A stretch of DNA of 64,000 nt from Bacillota bacterium (GCA_023398815.1 JAEWRW010000015.1:32569-96568), one strand, 5' to 3'. Counted from the first letter of the stretch, positions 28,340 through 37,238 are shown. A program made the numbers and translations. The notes: a model not told the origin generated them from the sequence alone.

Positions 28340-29089
28340 GTGCATCGACGGCGCAATCCATTTCTGGCCCTGCTGATGGCGGGGCTCTTGCTGTTGGGCG
28401 GCTGTCAGCCCCCGGTAGCCAACGCGGCCGAGGACGACCGCTTCACCAATGTGTCCAACGCGGTGGCGAACGGCCGAGCAACCGGCGTTGCCGGCGAGGG
28501 CAACGGGCTTACTGGCTTCCGCGTGGCCATCGACCCGGGGCATGGTGGCATCGACCACGGCGCGGTGGGGGTGAACGGCACCACGGAGGAAGCCATCAAC
28601 CTGCAGATTGCCACCCAGCTGGCCAAGCAGTTCACGCTGGCCGGGGCGGATGTGCTGCTGACCCGGGAGGGCAGCGAGGTGGACTACACCGGCACCGCCG
28701 ACACAAAAAAGCGGCGGGACATGCAGAATCGCGCCCGGCTCATCACCGCCCAGGACCCGCAGATCGTCATCAGCATCCACCTCAACAGCTACCCCGACGG
28801 GCGGTATCGCGGGGCGCAGACCTTCTACCAGAAGGGCAGCGACGAGGGGAAGAAGCTGGCAGAGGCCGTGCAGCAGGCACTGGTGGAAGGCCTGCCCGGC
28901 GACAACAACCGCGGCTGCAAGTCTGGCGATTACTTCATGCTCAAGGTGACGGAAAATCCGTCTATCCTGGTGGAGGCCGGCTTCCTCTCCAACGCGGAGG
29001 AGGAGAAGCTGCTGGGCCAGGCCGATTACCAAACCAAGATTGCCGCGTGCATCTTCCATGGGGTGTGCGACTATCTGGGTGTTCAGTAA
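28340..29089 (+). CDS. N-acetylmuramoyl-L-alanine amidase (Amidase_3), lipoprotein
   Basis: 249 residues. Signal with lipobox LLGGC (Cys about 22) then an Amidase_3 domain from about 60: VAIDPGHGGIDHGAVG (zinc His), ITAQDPQIVISIHLNSYPD (second zinc His) and the catalytic Glu in ILVEAGFLSNAEE. It cleaves the lactyl-amide bond of peptidoglycan outside the membrane. It resembles CwlD, the germination-related amidase that makes muramic lactam in spore cortex; the short length and lack of cell-wall-binding repeats suit that, but the sequence does not prove it. The GTG start has GGGAGGTGG upstream. Confidence 0.9.
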   Translation: MHRRRNPFLALLMAGLLLLGGCQPPVANAAEDDRFTNVSNAVANGRATGVAGEGNGLTGFRVAIDPGHGGIDHGAVGVNGTTEEAINLQIATQLAKQFTLAGADVLLTREGSEVDYTGTADTKKRRDMQNRARLITAQDPQIVISIHLNSYPDGRYRGAQTFYQKGSDEGKKLAEAVQQALVEGLPGDNNRGCKSGDYFMLKVTENPSILVEAGFLSNAEEEKLLGQADYQTKIAACIFHGVCDYLGVQ

Positions 29090-29103
29090 CCCCAACCTGT
29101 TGT

Positions 29104-29109
29104 ATAATA
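29104..29109 (+). promoter_or_regulatory. -10 element before the flavoprotein/rhaB/mrnC run
   Basis: TATAAT 33 bases before the start at 29142; a matching -35 is not clear. It lies directly after the amidase stop and would drive the overlapping genes 29142-33607. Confidence 0.5.
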
Positions 29110-29141
29110 GTGCCATCGTGTAAACCAATGGGGGAGATGGC

Positions 29142-29705
29142 ATGATTACCATTTTGTGGGCCAGTCCCAATGATGACGGATTGACCGCTGCCTGTGTGGA
29201 GGCCGCTCAACGCGGCGTTGCATCAACTGGGATCGCCTGTGATACCATCGCGCTCAACAGTGCGTCCATCGGCATGTGCCGGGCTTGCGGCAATGGCTGG
29301 GGCACCTGCCGGGAGCAGCACGAGTGCTGCGTGCAAGATGGCTGCCAGGCTGTGCACCACCGGGTGCGCCAGGCCGAGGCCATCATTGCCATCACACCCG
29401 TCTACTGGGGTGAGATGGCCGAGTCGGCCAAGTGCTTCTTTGACCGCCTGCGCCGGTGCGAGGCATTGCTGCGGGAGGCTGGGCCCCTCTATGGGCGGGA
29501 TTTCCTGGCTGTGGCGGCGGCCGGTGGCAGTGGCAACGGCACCATCAGTACGCTGACGCAGTTTGAACGGCTGGCCAGCCACTTGGGTATGCGGCTCTTC
29601 GATGGCATCCCGGTCAAGCGCTTCACCCGGCAATACCAGCTGGACACGGTGGAGCGGGCCGCCGCCGCGCTGGCCGCCGCCGTGCGGACGGGAGCTGCCA
29701 AATGA
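29142..29705 (+). CDS. Flavodoxin-like NAD(P)H-dependent FMN reductase family protein
   Basis: 187 residues with the NADPH-dependent FMN reductase fold: opening ITILWASPNDDGLT (phosphate loop), a CxxCGNGWGTC cluster (residues about 46-55), ITPVYWGEMAESAKCFFDRL that contacts flavin, and VAAAGGSGNGTIS. The four cysteines in the first third (CRACG, TCREQHECC) are typical of iron-sulfur flavoprotein relatives that lack the cluster. Redox partner unknown. GGGGAGAT precedes the ATG. The stop overlaps rhaB by four bases. Confidence 0.8.
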   Translation: MITILWASPNDDGLTAACVEAAQRGVASTGIACDTIALNSASIGMCRACGNGWGTCREQHECCVQDGCQAVHHRVRQAEAIIAITPVYWGEMAESAKCFFDRLRRCEALLREAGPLYGRDFLAVAAAGGSGNGTISTLTQFERLASHLGMRLFDGIPVKRFTRQYQLDTVERAAAALAAAVRTGAAK

Positions 29706-31174
29706 ACCGCAATTACTTGGCATTCGACCTGGGCGCCAGCTCGGGCCGCGCCATTCTGGGGCAGTTTGATGGCAAGCGCCTGATGCTCACAGAAAAACAT
29801 CGTTTTCCCAACGGCCCCACCGCCATTCACAACCACATCTACTGGGATGTGCTGAGCCTGCAGCGGGAGCTTCGTCAGGGGCTTTTGGCCGCCGGGGTCG
29901 AGCTTGCGTCCATCGGCATCGACACTTGGGGGGTGGACTACGGCATCGTGGGGGCGGACAATACGCTGCTCACCCTGCCCATGCACTACCGCGACGACCG
30001 CACCGACGGCATGCCGGAGCTGGCCGACCGTCTGGTGGGCAACGACGCCATCTACCGCGCTACCGGCATCGCTTTCATGAAGTTCAACACCCTCTACCAG
30101 CTGTTGGCCAGCCAGCGCGGGCGCGAACCCCATGGCGGCAAACTGCTCTTCATGCCGGATTTGCTGGCATGGATGATGACCGGCACCCTGGGGTGCGAGT
30201 ACACCATCGCCTCCACCAGCCAGATGCTCAACGCCGCCAGCGGCAGTTGGGACACGGCGCTGCTCACCGGCTTGGGCCTGTCGCCCGAGCTTTTGCTGCC
30301 GGTGGAGCCGGCTGGCACCCTGCGGGGCAAGCTCGCTGCCGACTGGGCCACGGGGACGGGGCTCTCTGCCACGCAGGTGGTGGCGGTGGCCGGGCACGAC
30401 ACGGCGTCGGCCGTAGCGGCGGTGCCCGCCCGGGGGGAGGAGTACGCCTACCTCAGCAGCGGCACATGGTCGCTCATGGGCTTCCTTTCTAAGACGCCGG
30501 TCATCAGCGCTGACAGCCTGCGCTGGAACTTCACAAACGAAGGCGGGGCCGACGGCAGCTACCGGATATTGAAGAACATCATGGGCCTGTGGATTGTGCA
30601 AGAGTGCCTGCGTGCATGGAAGAGCCAGCAGCCCGACCTGACATTCGCAGGCCTGGTGGAGCTGGCCGAGCGGGAGACGCCTTTCCTGGCCTTTGTGGAC
30701 CCGGACGCCGACGACTTTTTCGCGCCGGGTGACATGCCTCAGCGCGTGCGTGACTATTGCCGCCGTACCGGCCAGCCCGTGCCGGAGTCCGTGGGTGCCG
30801 TGGTGCGCTGCGTGTTGGAGTCACTGGCTTTGAAGTACCGCTGGGCCATGGGTTGCATGGAGCGCTTGCGCGGCAGTCGTCCTGACGCGCTGCACATCGT
30901 GGGTGGCGGTTGCCAGAACCGCATGCTCAACCGCTTCACCGCCAACGCACTGGGTATGCCCGTGGTGTGCGGCCCGGTGGAGGCCACCGCCATCGGCAAC
31001 CTGTTGGTGCAAGCTTTGGCCCTGGGCGACGTGGGCAGCTACGAGGAGATCCGCGCGGTCGTGCGTGCTTCCTTCCCGCTGGAGGAAGTCGAGCCCCAGG
31101 ACGGCGACCAGTGGGACGACGCCTATGGCCGGTTCCTGCAGGTCTCTGGGCTGGAGGACCCCACCGCCCGATGA
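29702..31174 (+). CDS. rhaB: Rhamnulokinase
   Basis: Phosphorylates L-rhamnulose in the cytoplasm. The 490-residue FGGY kinase has YLAFDLGASSGRAILG, SIGIDTWGVDYGIVG, the substrate loop PMHYRDDRTDGM, AVAGHDTASAVAAVP and the ATP-binding IVGGGCQNRMLN. These agree with RhaB rather than xylulokinase or glycerol kinase. No rhaA or rhaD is nearby; instead it is sandwiched, with four-base overlaps on both sides, between a flavoprotein and the RNA-processing gene mrnC. Confidence 0.92.
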   Translation: MNRNYLAFDLGASSGRAILGQFDGKRLMLTEKHRFPNGPTAIHNHIYWDVLSLQRELRQGLLAAGVELASIGIDTWGVDYGIVGADNTLLTLPMHYRDDRTDGMPELADRLVGNDAIYRATGIAFMKFNTLYQLLASQRGREPHGGKLLFMPDLLAWMMTGTLGCEYTIASTSQMLNAASGSWDTALLTGLGLSPELLLPVEPAGTLRGKLAADWATGTGLSATQVVAVAGHDTASAVAAVPARGEEYAYLSSGTWSLMGFLSKTPVISADSLRWNFTNEGGADGSYRILKNIMGLWIVQECLRAWKSQQPDLTFAGLVELAERETPFLAFVDPDADDFFAPGDMPQRVRDYCRRTGQPVPESVGAVVRCVLESLALKYRWAMGCMERLRGSRPDALHIVGGGCQNRMLNRFTANALGMPVVCGPVEATAIGNLLVQALALGDVGSYEEIRAVVRASFPLEEVEPQDGDQWDDAYGRFLQVSGLEDPTAR

Positions 31175-31602
31175 CCGAAGCATTTTTCATGCAGTTTCAC
31201 AGCACCGGCGTGCCCGACGATGTCCGTTCACTGGCCTATGTGGGCGATGCGGTCTGCCATCTGTTCATCCGCCAGTGGCTGGTGGGTGGGGGTGGTAACG
31301 TGCGCGGCCTCACGGCAAAGGCGGCAGCCTGCGCCTGTGCCCGGGGGCAAGCGGCGGCCTACGAGGCCATCGCGCCCTTGCTCACCGAGGAGGAGGACGC
31401 GGTGTTTCACCGGGGCCGCAACGCCAAGTGCGGCGTGGTACCCCGCAACGCCGACCCAGTGGACTACCGCAAAGCCACCGGTTTCGAAACCCTGATGGGC
31501 TGGCTCTACCTCCACGGTCAACAGGACCGGTTGGAGACGCTGCTGCGCCTGTCCTACCACATTGATGGAGGTACCAATGAGTCAGGTCACACTGAAGGTT
31601 GA
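31171..31602 (+). CDS. mrnC: Mini-ribonuclease III
   Basis: 143-residue RNase III without a double-stranded-RNA-binding domain; in Bacillus it matures 23S rRNA. The signature SLAYVGDAVCHLFIRQWLV (catalytic Asp), FHRGRNAKCG and VDYRKATGFETLMGWLYL are present. The ATG overlaps the rhaB stop (ATGA), and its 3' end overlaps thyX by 26 bases. The set mrnC, rlmB, rae1 is the same as in Bacillus, where it follows cysS. Confidence 0.94.
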   Translation: MTEAFFMQFHSTGVPDDVRSLAYVGDAVCHLFIRQWLVGGGGNVRGLTAKAAACACARGQAAAYEAIAPLLTEEEDAVFHRGRNAKCGVVPRNADPVDYRKATGFETLMGWLYLHGQQDRLETLLRLSYHIDGGTNESGHTEG

Positions 31603-32323
31603 ACTCATATCCTGCACACCCAACGCCGAACAGGTGGTGGCGGCGGCGTCCCGCCTGTGCTACTCCGACGCCGACCTCGACGCCCTGCGGCAGGGTGTCG
31701 CGGCCAAGGATCAAACCCGCTTTCTGCAGAAGCTGGTGGACATGGGCCATCTCTCACCCATCGAGCACGCCAGCTTCACTTTTGGGGCCGAGGGTGTCTC
31801 CCGGAGCCTTTTAGCGCAGATCACCCGTCACCGCATTGCGAGCTTTTCGGTAAAAAGCCAGCGCTACGTTGGCCTGCAGTCCACCGATACCCGCCAGACC
31901 TTCGGATATGTGGTGCCGCAGGGTGTGCGTGCCCTGGGGCCGGAGGCCGTCGCCGAGTTTGAGGCCCAGATGGCCCAGATTCAGGGTTGGTACGATGGAT
32001 GGGTGGAGAAACTGGGAACGCGGGGCGAAAACGGCTTTGAGGACGCACGGTTTGTGCTGCCCAACGCCACCGAGACTAAGATGATCTTCACCATGAACGC
32101 GCGGGAACTGCATCATTTCTTTACTATCCGCTGCTGCTACCGCGCCCAGTGGGAGATTCGCGAGCTGGCCTGGCAGATGCTGGCGCTGGTGAAGAAGGAG
32201 GCCCCGGGGCTCTTTGCCAAGGCCGGCCCCAGCTGCATCGACGGCCCCTGCCCGGAAGGTAAGATGTCCTGCGGACGCATTTTTGAGGTCCGCAACGAGT
32301 ACGAAGAGCGATACGGAGTGTAA
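31577..32323 (+). CDS. thyX: FAD-dependent thymidylate synthase
   Basis: Makes dTMP from dUMP with methylene-tetrahydrofolate, FAD and NADPH. 248 residues. The ThyX motif RHRIASFSVKSQRY is at about residue 88, with HLSPIEHASFTF before it and LHHFFTIRCCYRAQWEIR after it. The ATG at 31577 is used since ATGGAGGTA lies just upstream. Together with nrdD/nrdG elsewhere in the window it supports anaerobic DNA-precursor supply. Confidence 0.95.
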   Translation: MSQVTLKVELISCTPNAEQVVAAASRLCYSDADLDALRQGVAAKDQTRFLQKLVDMGHLSPIEHASFTFGAEGVSRSLLAQITRHRIASFSVKSQRYVGLQSTDTRQTFGYVVPQGVRALGPEAVAEFEAQMAQIQGWYDGWVEKLGTRGENGFEDARFVLPNATETKMIFTMNARELHHFFTIRCCYRAQWEIRELAWQMLALVKKEAPGLFAKAGPSCIDGPCPEGKMSCGRIFEVRNEYEERYGV

Positions 32324-32324
32324 C

Positions 32325-33086
32325 ATGCAGAAGGAAACACAGCAGCCCGAAGGATTGCTGGAAGGCAAGAACGCCGTGTGGGAAGCCCTGAAGGCCGAGA
32401 AACCCATCGAGAAAATCCTGTTGGCCAAGACCATCCAGCAGGAGTCGGTGCGCGGCATCACGGGTCTGGCTCGTGCGCGCAAAATTAAGGTCGAGTTTGT
32501 ACCCAAGGAGCGGCTCGATAGTCTCTCATCCACTGGCAAGCACCAGGGGGTCATCGCTCTGAGCGCGGCACAGGAGTACGCCGTCTTTGAGGACACTCTG
32601 GCCGCCATCGCCGCCTCGGGCAAGGCACCCCTTGTGGTGCTGCTTGATGAGGTGCAGGACCCCCACAACCTTGGGGCCATCGTCCGCACGGCGGAGTGTG
32701 CCGGCGCGCAGGCGGTCGTCATTCCCCAGCACAACAGCGCCGGGCTCACCCCGGCGGCGGGCCGTGCCTCGGCGGGGGCGGTCGCCCATGTGCCGGTGTG
32801 CCGGGTCGTGAATCTTGTTGCCGCCATCGAACGGCTGAAGGAACTTGGCTATTGGGTCGTCGGGGCGGATATGGAAGGCACACTGGCCTACGAGGTGGAC
32901 TTCACCGGTCCCATTGCTCTGGTCGTCGGCGGGGAGGACAAGGGTTTGCGCCGTCTGACCCGCGAGAACTGCGACCACATTGCCCGGCTGCCTATGCTGG
33001 GGCAGCTCAATTCCCTCAACGCCTCGGTGGCGGCGGGGGTGTTGCTCTACGAGGTGGTGCGCCAACGGACGGCGGGCGGCCGATGA
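32325..33086 (+). CDS. rlmB: 23S rRNA (guanosine-2'-O-)-methyltransferase RlmB-like
   Basis: SpoU-family methyltransferase, 253 residues. N-terminal substrate-binding part with EGKNAVWEAL and HQGVIALSA, then the SPOUT motifs LLDEVQDPHNLGAIVRTAE, VVGGEDKGLRRL and LPMLGQLNSLNASVAAGVLL. It probably methylates G2251 of 23S rRNA. The ATG at 32325 follows the thyX stop by one base; it overlaps the next gene (ATGA). Confidence 0.93.
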   Translation: MQKETQQPEGLLEGKNAVWEALKAEKPIEKILLAKTIQQESVRGITGLARARKIKVEFVPKERLDSLSSTGKHQGVIALSAAQEYAVFEDTLAAIAASGKAPLVVLLDEVQDPHNLGAIVRTAECAGAQAVVIPQHNSAGLTPAAGRASAGAVAHVPVCRVVNLVAAIERLKELGYWVVGADMEGTLAYEVDFTGPIALVVGGEDKGLRRLTRENCDHIARLPMLGQLNSLNASVAAGVLLYEVVRQRTAGGR

Positions 33087-33607
33087 CCCGAATCCTCCTG
33101 GTGGATGGCTACAACGTCATCCACGCCTGGCCCGACCTCAACGGCTGGAAGAACGAGGCCGGCTTCGGCGCGGCGCGGGATGCCCTGATTGCCCGCCTGC
33201 AGGATTATGGCGGCTATGTCTCCATGCATGTGGTTGTGGTGTTTGACGCCTACCGCAGCGGCAAGCGGAAGCAGACCGTAGAGAACCGCCCGGGCATCGA
33301 CGTCGTCTACACCGCCAACGGCGAGACCGCCGACCACTACATCGAGCGGGTGGCCGATGAACTCAAGGGCAAGGACTGTGAGCTCTATGTGGCCACCAGT
33401 GACGCGCTGGAGCAGACGATTGTGCTGGGTCGCGGCGCGGTGCGCCTTTCCCCGCGGGAGTTGGCCGAAGACATCGATCGCGAACGCCTCAGCCACCGGA
33501 AGAAGCGGGACCCGGGTATCCCTACCAATGCCCTGATGAACCGGCTGGATACCCGAATGCTGGAACGGCTGGAGCGCCTGCGTCGTGGTGGCGGCGGGGA
33601 CGAGTGA
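33083..33607 (+). CDS. NYN/PIN-like ribosome-dependent nuclease (YacP/Rae1 family)
   Basis: 174 residues. Opening RILLVDGYNVIHAWPDL is the NYN-domain signature; VVVFDAYRSGKR, TADHYIERVADEL and YVATSDALEQTIVLGRGA hold the acidic catalytic residues. In Bacillus this protein (Rae1) cuts mRNA in the ribosomal A site. The position directly after rlmB is the conserved one. An intrinsic terminator follows. Confidence 0.9.
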   Translation: MTRILLVDGYNVIHAWPDLNGWKNEAGFGAARDALIARLQDYGGYVSMHVVVVFDAYRSGKRKQTVENRPGIDVVYTANGETADHYIERVADELKGKDCELYVATSDALEQTIVLGRGAVRLSPRELAEDIDRERLSHRKKRDPGIPTNALMNRLDTRMLERLERLRRGGGGDE

Positions 33608-33654
33608 CCGACTGCGCATGGCGGATATGGCAAAGACCATAGGAAAAGCGGAAG

Positions 33655-33682
33655 AAACCCTCATCGTTTGATGAGGGTTTTG
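33655..33682 (+). terminator. Terminator of the 29142-33607 run
   Basis: AAACCCTCATC / GATGAGGGTTT with loop GTTT and a short T run. Confidence 0.85.
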
Positions 33683-33771
33683 TGTCTGCGGTGGGTATCA
33701 GGCCGGCGGGCGAGGGCGGGCTGTATTCGCAGCGGCGGGTGTTTCCACAGCTTCGCTTTCTGTTTCCTCAG

Positions 33772-33837
33772 TTGTATATACAATTGTTAATCAATTGTGC
33801 TGACAGAACACGGGAAATTAAGTTACACTTAAAGTGT
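33772..33837 (+). promoter_or_regulatory. Palindrome-rich control region of the LacI-family gene
   Basis: An AT-rich stretch in a GC-rich context with three dyads: TTGTATATACAA (33772-33783), CAATTG-TTAAT-CAATTG (33781-33797) and ACACTTAAAGTGT (33825-33837). The last lies 50 bases before the start codon and is a candidate operator for autoregulation. CTGACA (33800-33805) with TTACAC 17 bases on is a weak promoter. Confidence 0.5.
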
Positions 33838-33887
33838 GTTATCTGTGCGATTGTATCGCAAAGGGACGACAGGAAGAGGGGAGTACG

Positions 33888-34913
33888 GTGGAGCAGAACG
33901 GGAAGGTCACCATGCAGATGATTGCCGATCAACTCGGCGTCACCAAGGTATCGGTGTCCAAAGCAATCAACAACCAGCCGGGTGTTGGGCCGGATCTTAA
34001 GCGCCGCATACTGGAGAAGGCGCGGGAGCTGGGATACGGCGGTACGTCGCGTCGAACGACGACGGCACCCCACCGGTTAGAGTTTGTCATCAGCAAGCGA
34101 TTTTTCCTGGAGGATGAGAAGTTCTACTCCATCATCTATTATACGCTGACGAAGCTCTGCGCCGAGCGGGGCATCCGCCTGTCGCTGAGCGTGGTGGGCA
34201 CCACCGACGTGGCGCGGCTGGTGCTGCCGCCCAGCCTTCTGCTGGAGCGGCCTGACGGCTTGTTCCTGGGGGGCGACTTGGGCCTTGCCTACAGCGAGGC
34301 GCTGGTGCAAACGGGCATTCCCGCCGTGTCCATCGACTATTGCCACCCCGAGCTGTCAATCGATTCGGTGGTCAACGACAACTTTTACGCAGCCTACTGC
34401 GGCACGTCGCACCTCATTGCCCGGGGGCATCGCCAGATCGGCTTTGTGGGGGACATTGAGCACAGTGCCAGCGTGATGGATCGTTTCTTTGGCTACCGCA
34501 AGGCCATGCGGGCCATGAACCTGCCAACGCAGGATGACTGGGTCATCGTCAACGATGACGCGGCGGGTGGGTACATCGTGTCCTGCGAGCTTCCCGATCC
34601 ATTGCCCACGGCCTTCCTGTGCCACTGCGACATGGCGGCATACTACCTACTGCTTAGGCTGCAGGCGGCTGGCATTGCGGTGCCCTCAAGGGTGTCGCTG
34701 CTGAGCTTTGACAACACCGAGGTTGCGAGGAACTGCGTCCCCATGCTCACGACCATCGACATTGACAAGCAGCGGATGGCGCAGGTCGCCTTCGAGCGGA
34801 TGTTAAACCGCTTGGAGCACCCCGATGACCCGGCGTCCCGCATCACGCTGGACACAAAGCTTGTGGTGCGTGACTCAGTCGCGCCGCCATTTGAGCCGAA
34901 GGAGGCGGAGTAA
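33888..34913 (+). CDS. LacI-family transcriptional regulator
   Basis: 341 residues from the GTG at 33888 (AAGAGGGGAG upstream); an in-frame ATG at 33834 lies inside the operator region and is less likely. The helix-turn-helix MQMIADQLGVTKVSVSKAIN is followed by the hinge helix LKRRILEKARELGYG; the C-terminal sugar-binding domain shows FLGGDLGLAY, VVNDNFYAAYCGTSHLI and LLSFDNTEVAR. It heads a plus-strand run with a GH4 glycosidase, so it probably senses a glycoside or its hydrolysis product. Confidence 0.9.
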   Translation: MEQNGKVTMQMIADQLGVTKVSVSKAINNQPGVGPDLKRRILEKARELGYGGTSRRTTTAPHRLEFVISKRFFLEDEKFYSIIYYTLTKLCAERGIRLSLSVVGTTDVARLVLPPSLLLERPDGLFLGGDLGLAYSEALVQTGIPAVSIDYCHPELSIDSVVNDNFYAAYCGTSHLIARGHRQIGFVGDIEHSASVMDRFFGYRKAMRAMNLPTQDDWVIVNDDAAGGYIVSCELPDPLPTAFLCHCDMAAYYLLLRLQAAGIAVPSRVSLLSFDNTEVARNCVPMLTTIDIDKQRMAQVAFERMLNRLEHPDDPASRITLDTKLVVRDSVAPPFEPKEAE

Positions 34914-34916
34914 CCA

Positions 34917-35117
34917 ATGCAATGCGGATGCCCGGTTTGCGGGCAGTTGATGGCCAAGGTGGAGCGGGGGCTGGAGAGCGTGTGCCTCTGCCCGGATTGT
35001 GGAACCCAGTGCCACGCCTGCCTGGGCGGGCAGCGGGGGGCCGACCGTCTGGTGCGGCGTGGTCTCACGCCGGAGGATTGGGAGCGCCTTCTGCGCCAGC
35101 GGGACGACCAGGAATAG
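34917..35117 (+). CDS. Small zinc-ribbon protein
   Basis: 66 residues, starting three bases after the LacI-gene stop. Seven cysteines lie in the first half in pairs: CGCPVCG, CLCPDCG and CHACLGG, which suits one or two zinc knuckles. The C-terminal half is charged and helical (GLTPEDWERLLRQRDDQ). It is probably co-translated with the regulator. No family recognised. Confidence 0.6.
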   Translation: MQCGCPVCGQLMAKVERGLESVCLCPDCGTQCHACLGGQRGADRLVRRGLTPEDWERLLRQRDDQE

Positions 35118-35220
35118 CCCTTCTGCCATTTTTTGCCGCTGGGAGGTTGTCTATTTCCGGCGGATGCGCTACACTTTTCTGTGTTTCCCAATATGAGCAC
35201 ACCGAAACGGAGGGCACCCC

Positions 35221-36516
35221 ATGAAAATAACCTTTATGGGCGCTGGCAGCACGGTCTTTGCCAAGAACGTGCTGGGCGACACCATCCTGACCCCGGCGCT
35301 GGAACGAGCCCACATCGCGCTCTTTGACATTGACCCGGTGCGGTTGGACGATTCGTACCGGATGCTGCAAAACATCAATCGCAACCATGGCGGCAAGGCC
35401 GAGATCGTGGCTTACCACGACCGGAAGGCTGCGCTGCGGGGCGCGAGCTTCGTCATCAACGCCATTCAGGTGGGTGGCTATGACCCCTGCACCATCACGG
35501 ATTTTGAAGTTGCCAAAAAGTACGGCCTGCGGCAGACCATCGCCGACACGCTGGGCATCGGTGGCATCTTTCGGGCGCTGCGCACCATTCCGGTCATGCT
35601 CGATTTCGCCCGGGACATGGAAGAAGGTTGCCCCGACGCCTGGTTCCTCAACTACACCAACCCCATGGCCATGCTGACGGGGGCAATGCTGCGTGGTACG
35701 CCCATCAAGACCGTTGGGCTCTGCCACAGTGTGCAGTCCTGCGTGCCTGGCCTTCTGCAGGCCCTGGGCATGGAATATGACGACACCATCCAGTGGAAGA
35801 TTGCGGGCATCAACCACATGGCCTGGCTGCTGCAGGTCAGCCGCAATGGGGAAGATCTGTACCCCGAGATCAAGCGCCGCGCCGCCCAACGCCACGAGAA
35901 GCATGGTGACATGGTGCGCTATGAGATCATGCGTCAGTTCGGCCACTATGTGACCGAGTCCAGCGAGCACAACGCCGAGTACATGCCTTACTTTATTAAG
36001 AGCAAGTATCCCGAGCTCATTGAGCGCTTCAACATCCCGCTGGATGAGTACCCGCGCCGCTGCATCAACCAGATTGAGAGCTGGAAGAAGATGCGGGAGG
36101 AACTTGTCAACGACACTGCCCTGCAGCACACCCGTACCCATGAGTACGCCAGTTACATCATGGAGGCGATGGTGACCAACAAACCCTACAAGATCGGCGG
36201 CAACGTCATCAACAATGGCTTCATACCCAACCTGCCGGCCAACGCCTGTGTGGAGGTGCCGTGCCTGGTGGATGCCAGCGGTGTGACACCCACCTATGTG
36301 GGCGCCCTGCCCGAGCAGCTCGCCGCCCTCAACCGCACCAACATCAACGTGCAGCTCATGACGATCGAAGCGGCGTTGACCGGCCGCAAGGAAGCCATCT
36401 ACCAGGCCGCCATGTTGGACCCGCACACCGCGGCGGAGCTGTCGCTTGACGACATCCGCGCCCTCTGCGATGACCTCATTGAGGCCCATGGCAGCTGGCT
36501 GCCCGCCTACCGCTGA
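35221..36516 (+). CDS. Glycoside hydrolase family 4 (alpha-galactosidase/alpha-glucosidase type)
   Basis: 431 residues. Rossmann-type NAD site ITFMGAGSTVFAKNVLGD, then NAIQVGGYDP, DTLGIGGIFRALRT, NYTNPMAMLTGAML, the Mn-binding GLCHSVQ (Cys) and GINHMAWLL (His). GH4 enzymes split glycosidic bonds by an NAD- and Mn-dependent redox route in the cytoplasm. The CHSVQ form groups it with MelA/AglA-type enzymes rather than 6-phospho-glucosidases, so an unphosphorylated alpha-galactoside or alpha-glucoside is likely. GGAGGGCA precedes the ATG. Confidence 0.92.
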   Translation: MKITFMGAGSTVFAKNVLGDTILTPALERAHIALFDIDPVRLDDSYRMLQNINRNHGGKAEIVAYHDRKAALRGASFVINAIQVGGYDPCTITDFEVAKKYGLRQTIADTLGIGGIFRALRTIPVMLDFARDMEEGCPDAWFLNYTNPMAMLTGAMLRGTPIKTVGLCHSVQSCVPGLLQALGMEYDDTIQWKIAGINHMAWLLQVSRNGEDLYPEIKRRAAQRHEKHGDMVRYEIMRQFGHYVTESSEHNAEYMPYFIKSKYPELIERFNIPLDEYPRRCINQIESWKKMREELVNDTALQHTRTHEYASYIMEAMVTNKPYKIGGNVINNGFIPNLPANACVEVPCLVDASGVTPTYVGALPEQLAALNRTNINVQLMTIEAALTGRKEAIYQAAMLDPHTAAELSLDDIRALCDDLIEAHGSWLPAYR

Positions 36517-36532
36517 TGCATCGGAGACGCAC

Positions 36533-37180
36533 ATGAAGAGAAGAATACTTGCCGCAGGACTGTGCGCCGCGTTGCTGCTGGCAATGGCATCCTGCAAAGC
36601 CGCAAGCCCAAACACAACTGCAACGGGAGGAACCGACACCGTGAAGAAGAATCCGATTGTCACCATTACCATGGCCGATGACAGCCAGATCCAGATTGAG
36701 CTGTACCCGGACAAGGCCCCCAACACCGTCAACAACTTCATCTCCCTCGTCAACAGCGGTTTCTATGATGGGTTGACGTTTCACCGCATCATTGACGGGT
36801 TCATGGTTCAGGGCGGTGACCCCGATGGCACCGGTTCCGGCGGCCCCGGCTACCAGATCAAGGGTGAGTTCACCGCCAACGGCTTCAAGGGCAACGACAT
36901 CAAGCACGTGGCGGGTGTCCTCTCCATGGCACGCTCCCGCAGCAACGATTCGGCCGGTTCCCAGTTCTTCCTCATGGTTGGCACGGCGGATTGGCTGGAC
37001 GGCCAGTATGCCGCCTTTGGCAAGGTCGTGGATGACAAGAGCTTGGATGTGTGCATGAAGCTGGGCAAGGTAAAGACCAGCGGTGACCCCACCAACGCGC
37101 CCATTGACCCGCCGGTGATGAAGTCCGTCACGGTGGACACCTTCGGCGTGGAATACCCGGACCCGGAGAAGGTTAGCTGA
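36533..37180 (+). CDS. Cyclophilin-type peptidyl-prolyl isomerase, lipoprotein
   Basis: 215 residues. Signal with lipobox MASC (Cys about 19) and a Thr-rich linker, then a cyclophilin domain: FHRIIDGFMVQGGDP (catalytic Arg), GTGSGGPGYQIKGEF, LSMARSRSNDSAGSQFFLM and AAFGKVV. It speeds folding of proteins exported across the membrane. It starts 16 bases after the GH4 stop, so it shares the transcript. A terminator follows. Confidence 0.93.
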   Translation: MKRRILAAGLCAALLLAMASCKAASPNTTATGGTDTVKKNPIVTITMADDSQIQIELYPDKAPNTVNNFISLVNSGFYDGLTFHRIIDGFMVQGGDPDGTGSGGPGYQIKGEFTANGFKGNDIKHVAGVLSMARSRSNDSAGSQFFLMVGTADWLDGQYAAFGKVVDDKSLDVCMKLGKVKTSGDPTNAPIDPPVMKSVTVDTFGVEYPDPEKVS

Positions 37181-37206
37181 CAGCAACAAAGGAATCATAG
37201 GAAAAT

Positions 37207-37238
37207 GAGAAGCCGCCCAGAATGATGGGCGGCTTCTC
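37207..37238 (+). terminator. Terminator after the cyclophilin gene
   Basis: GAGAAGCCGCCC / GGGCGGCTTCTC hairpin with an eight-base loop; it could also serve the minus-strand remnant beyond it. Confidence 0.85.
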
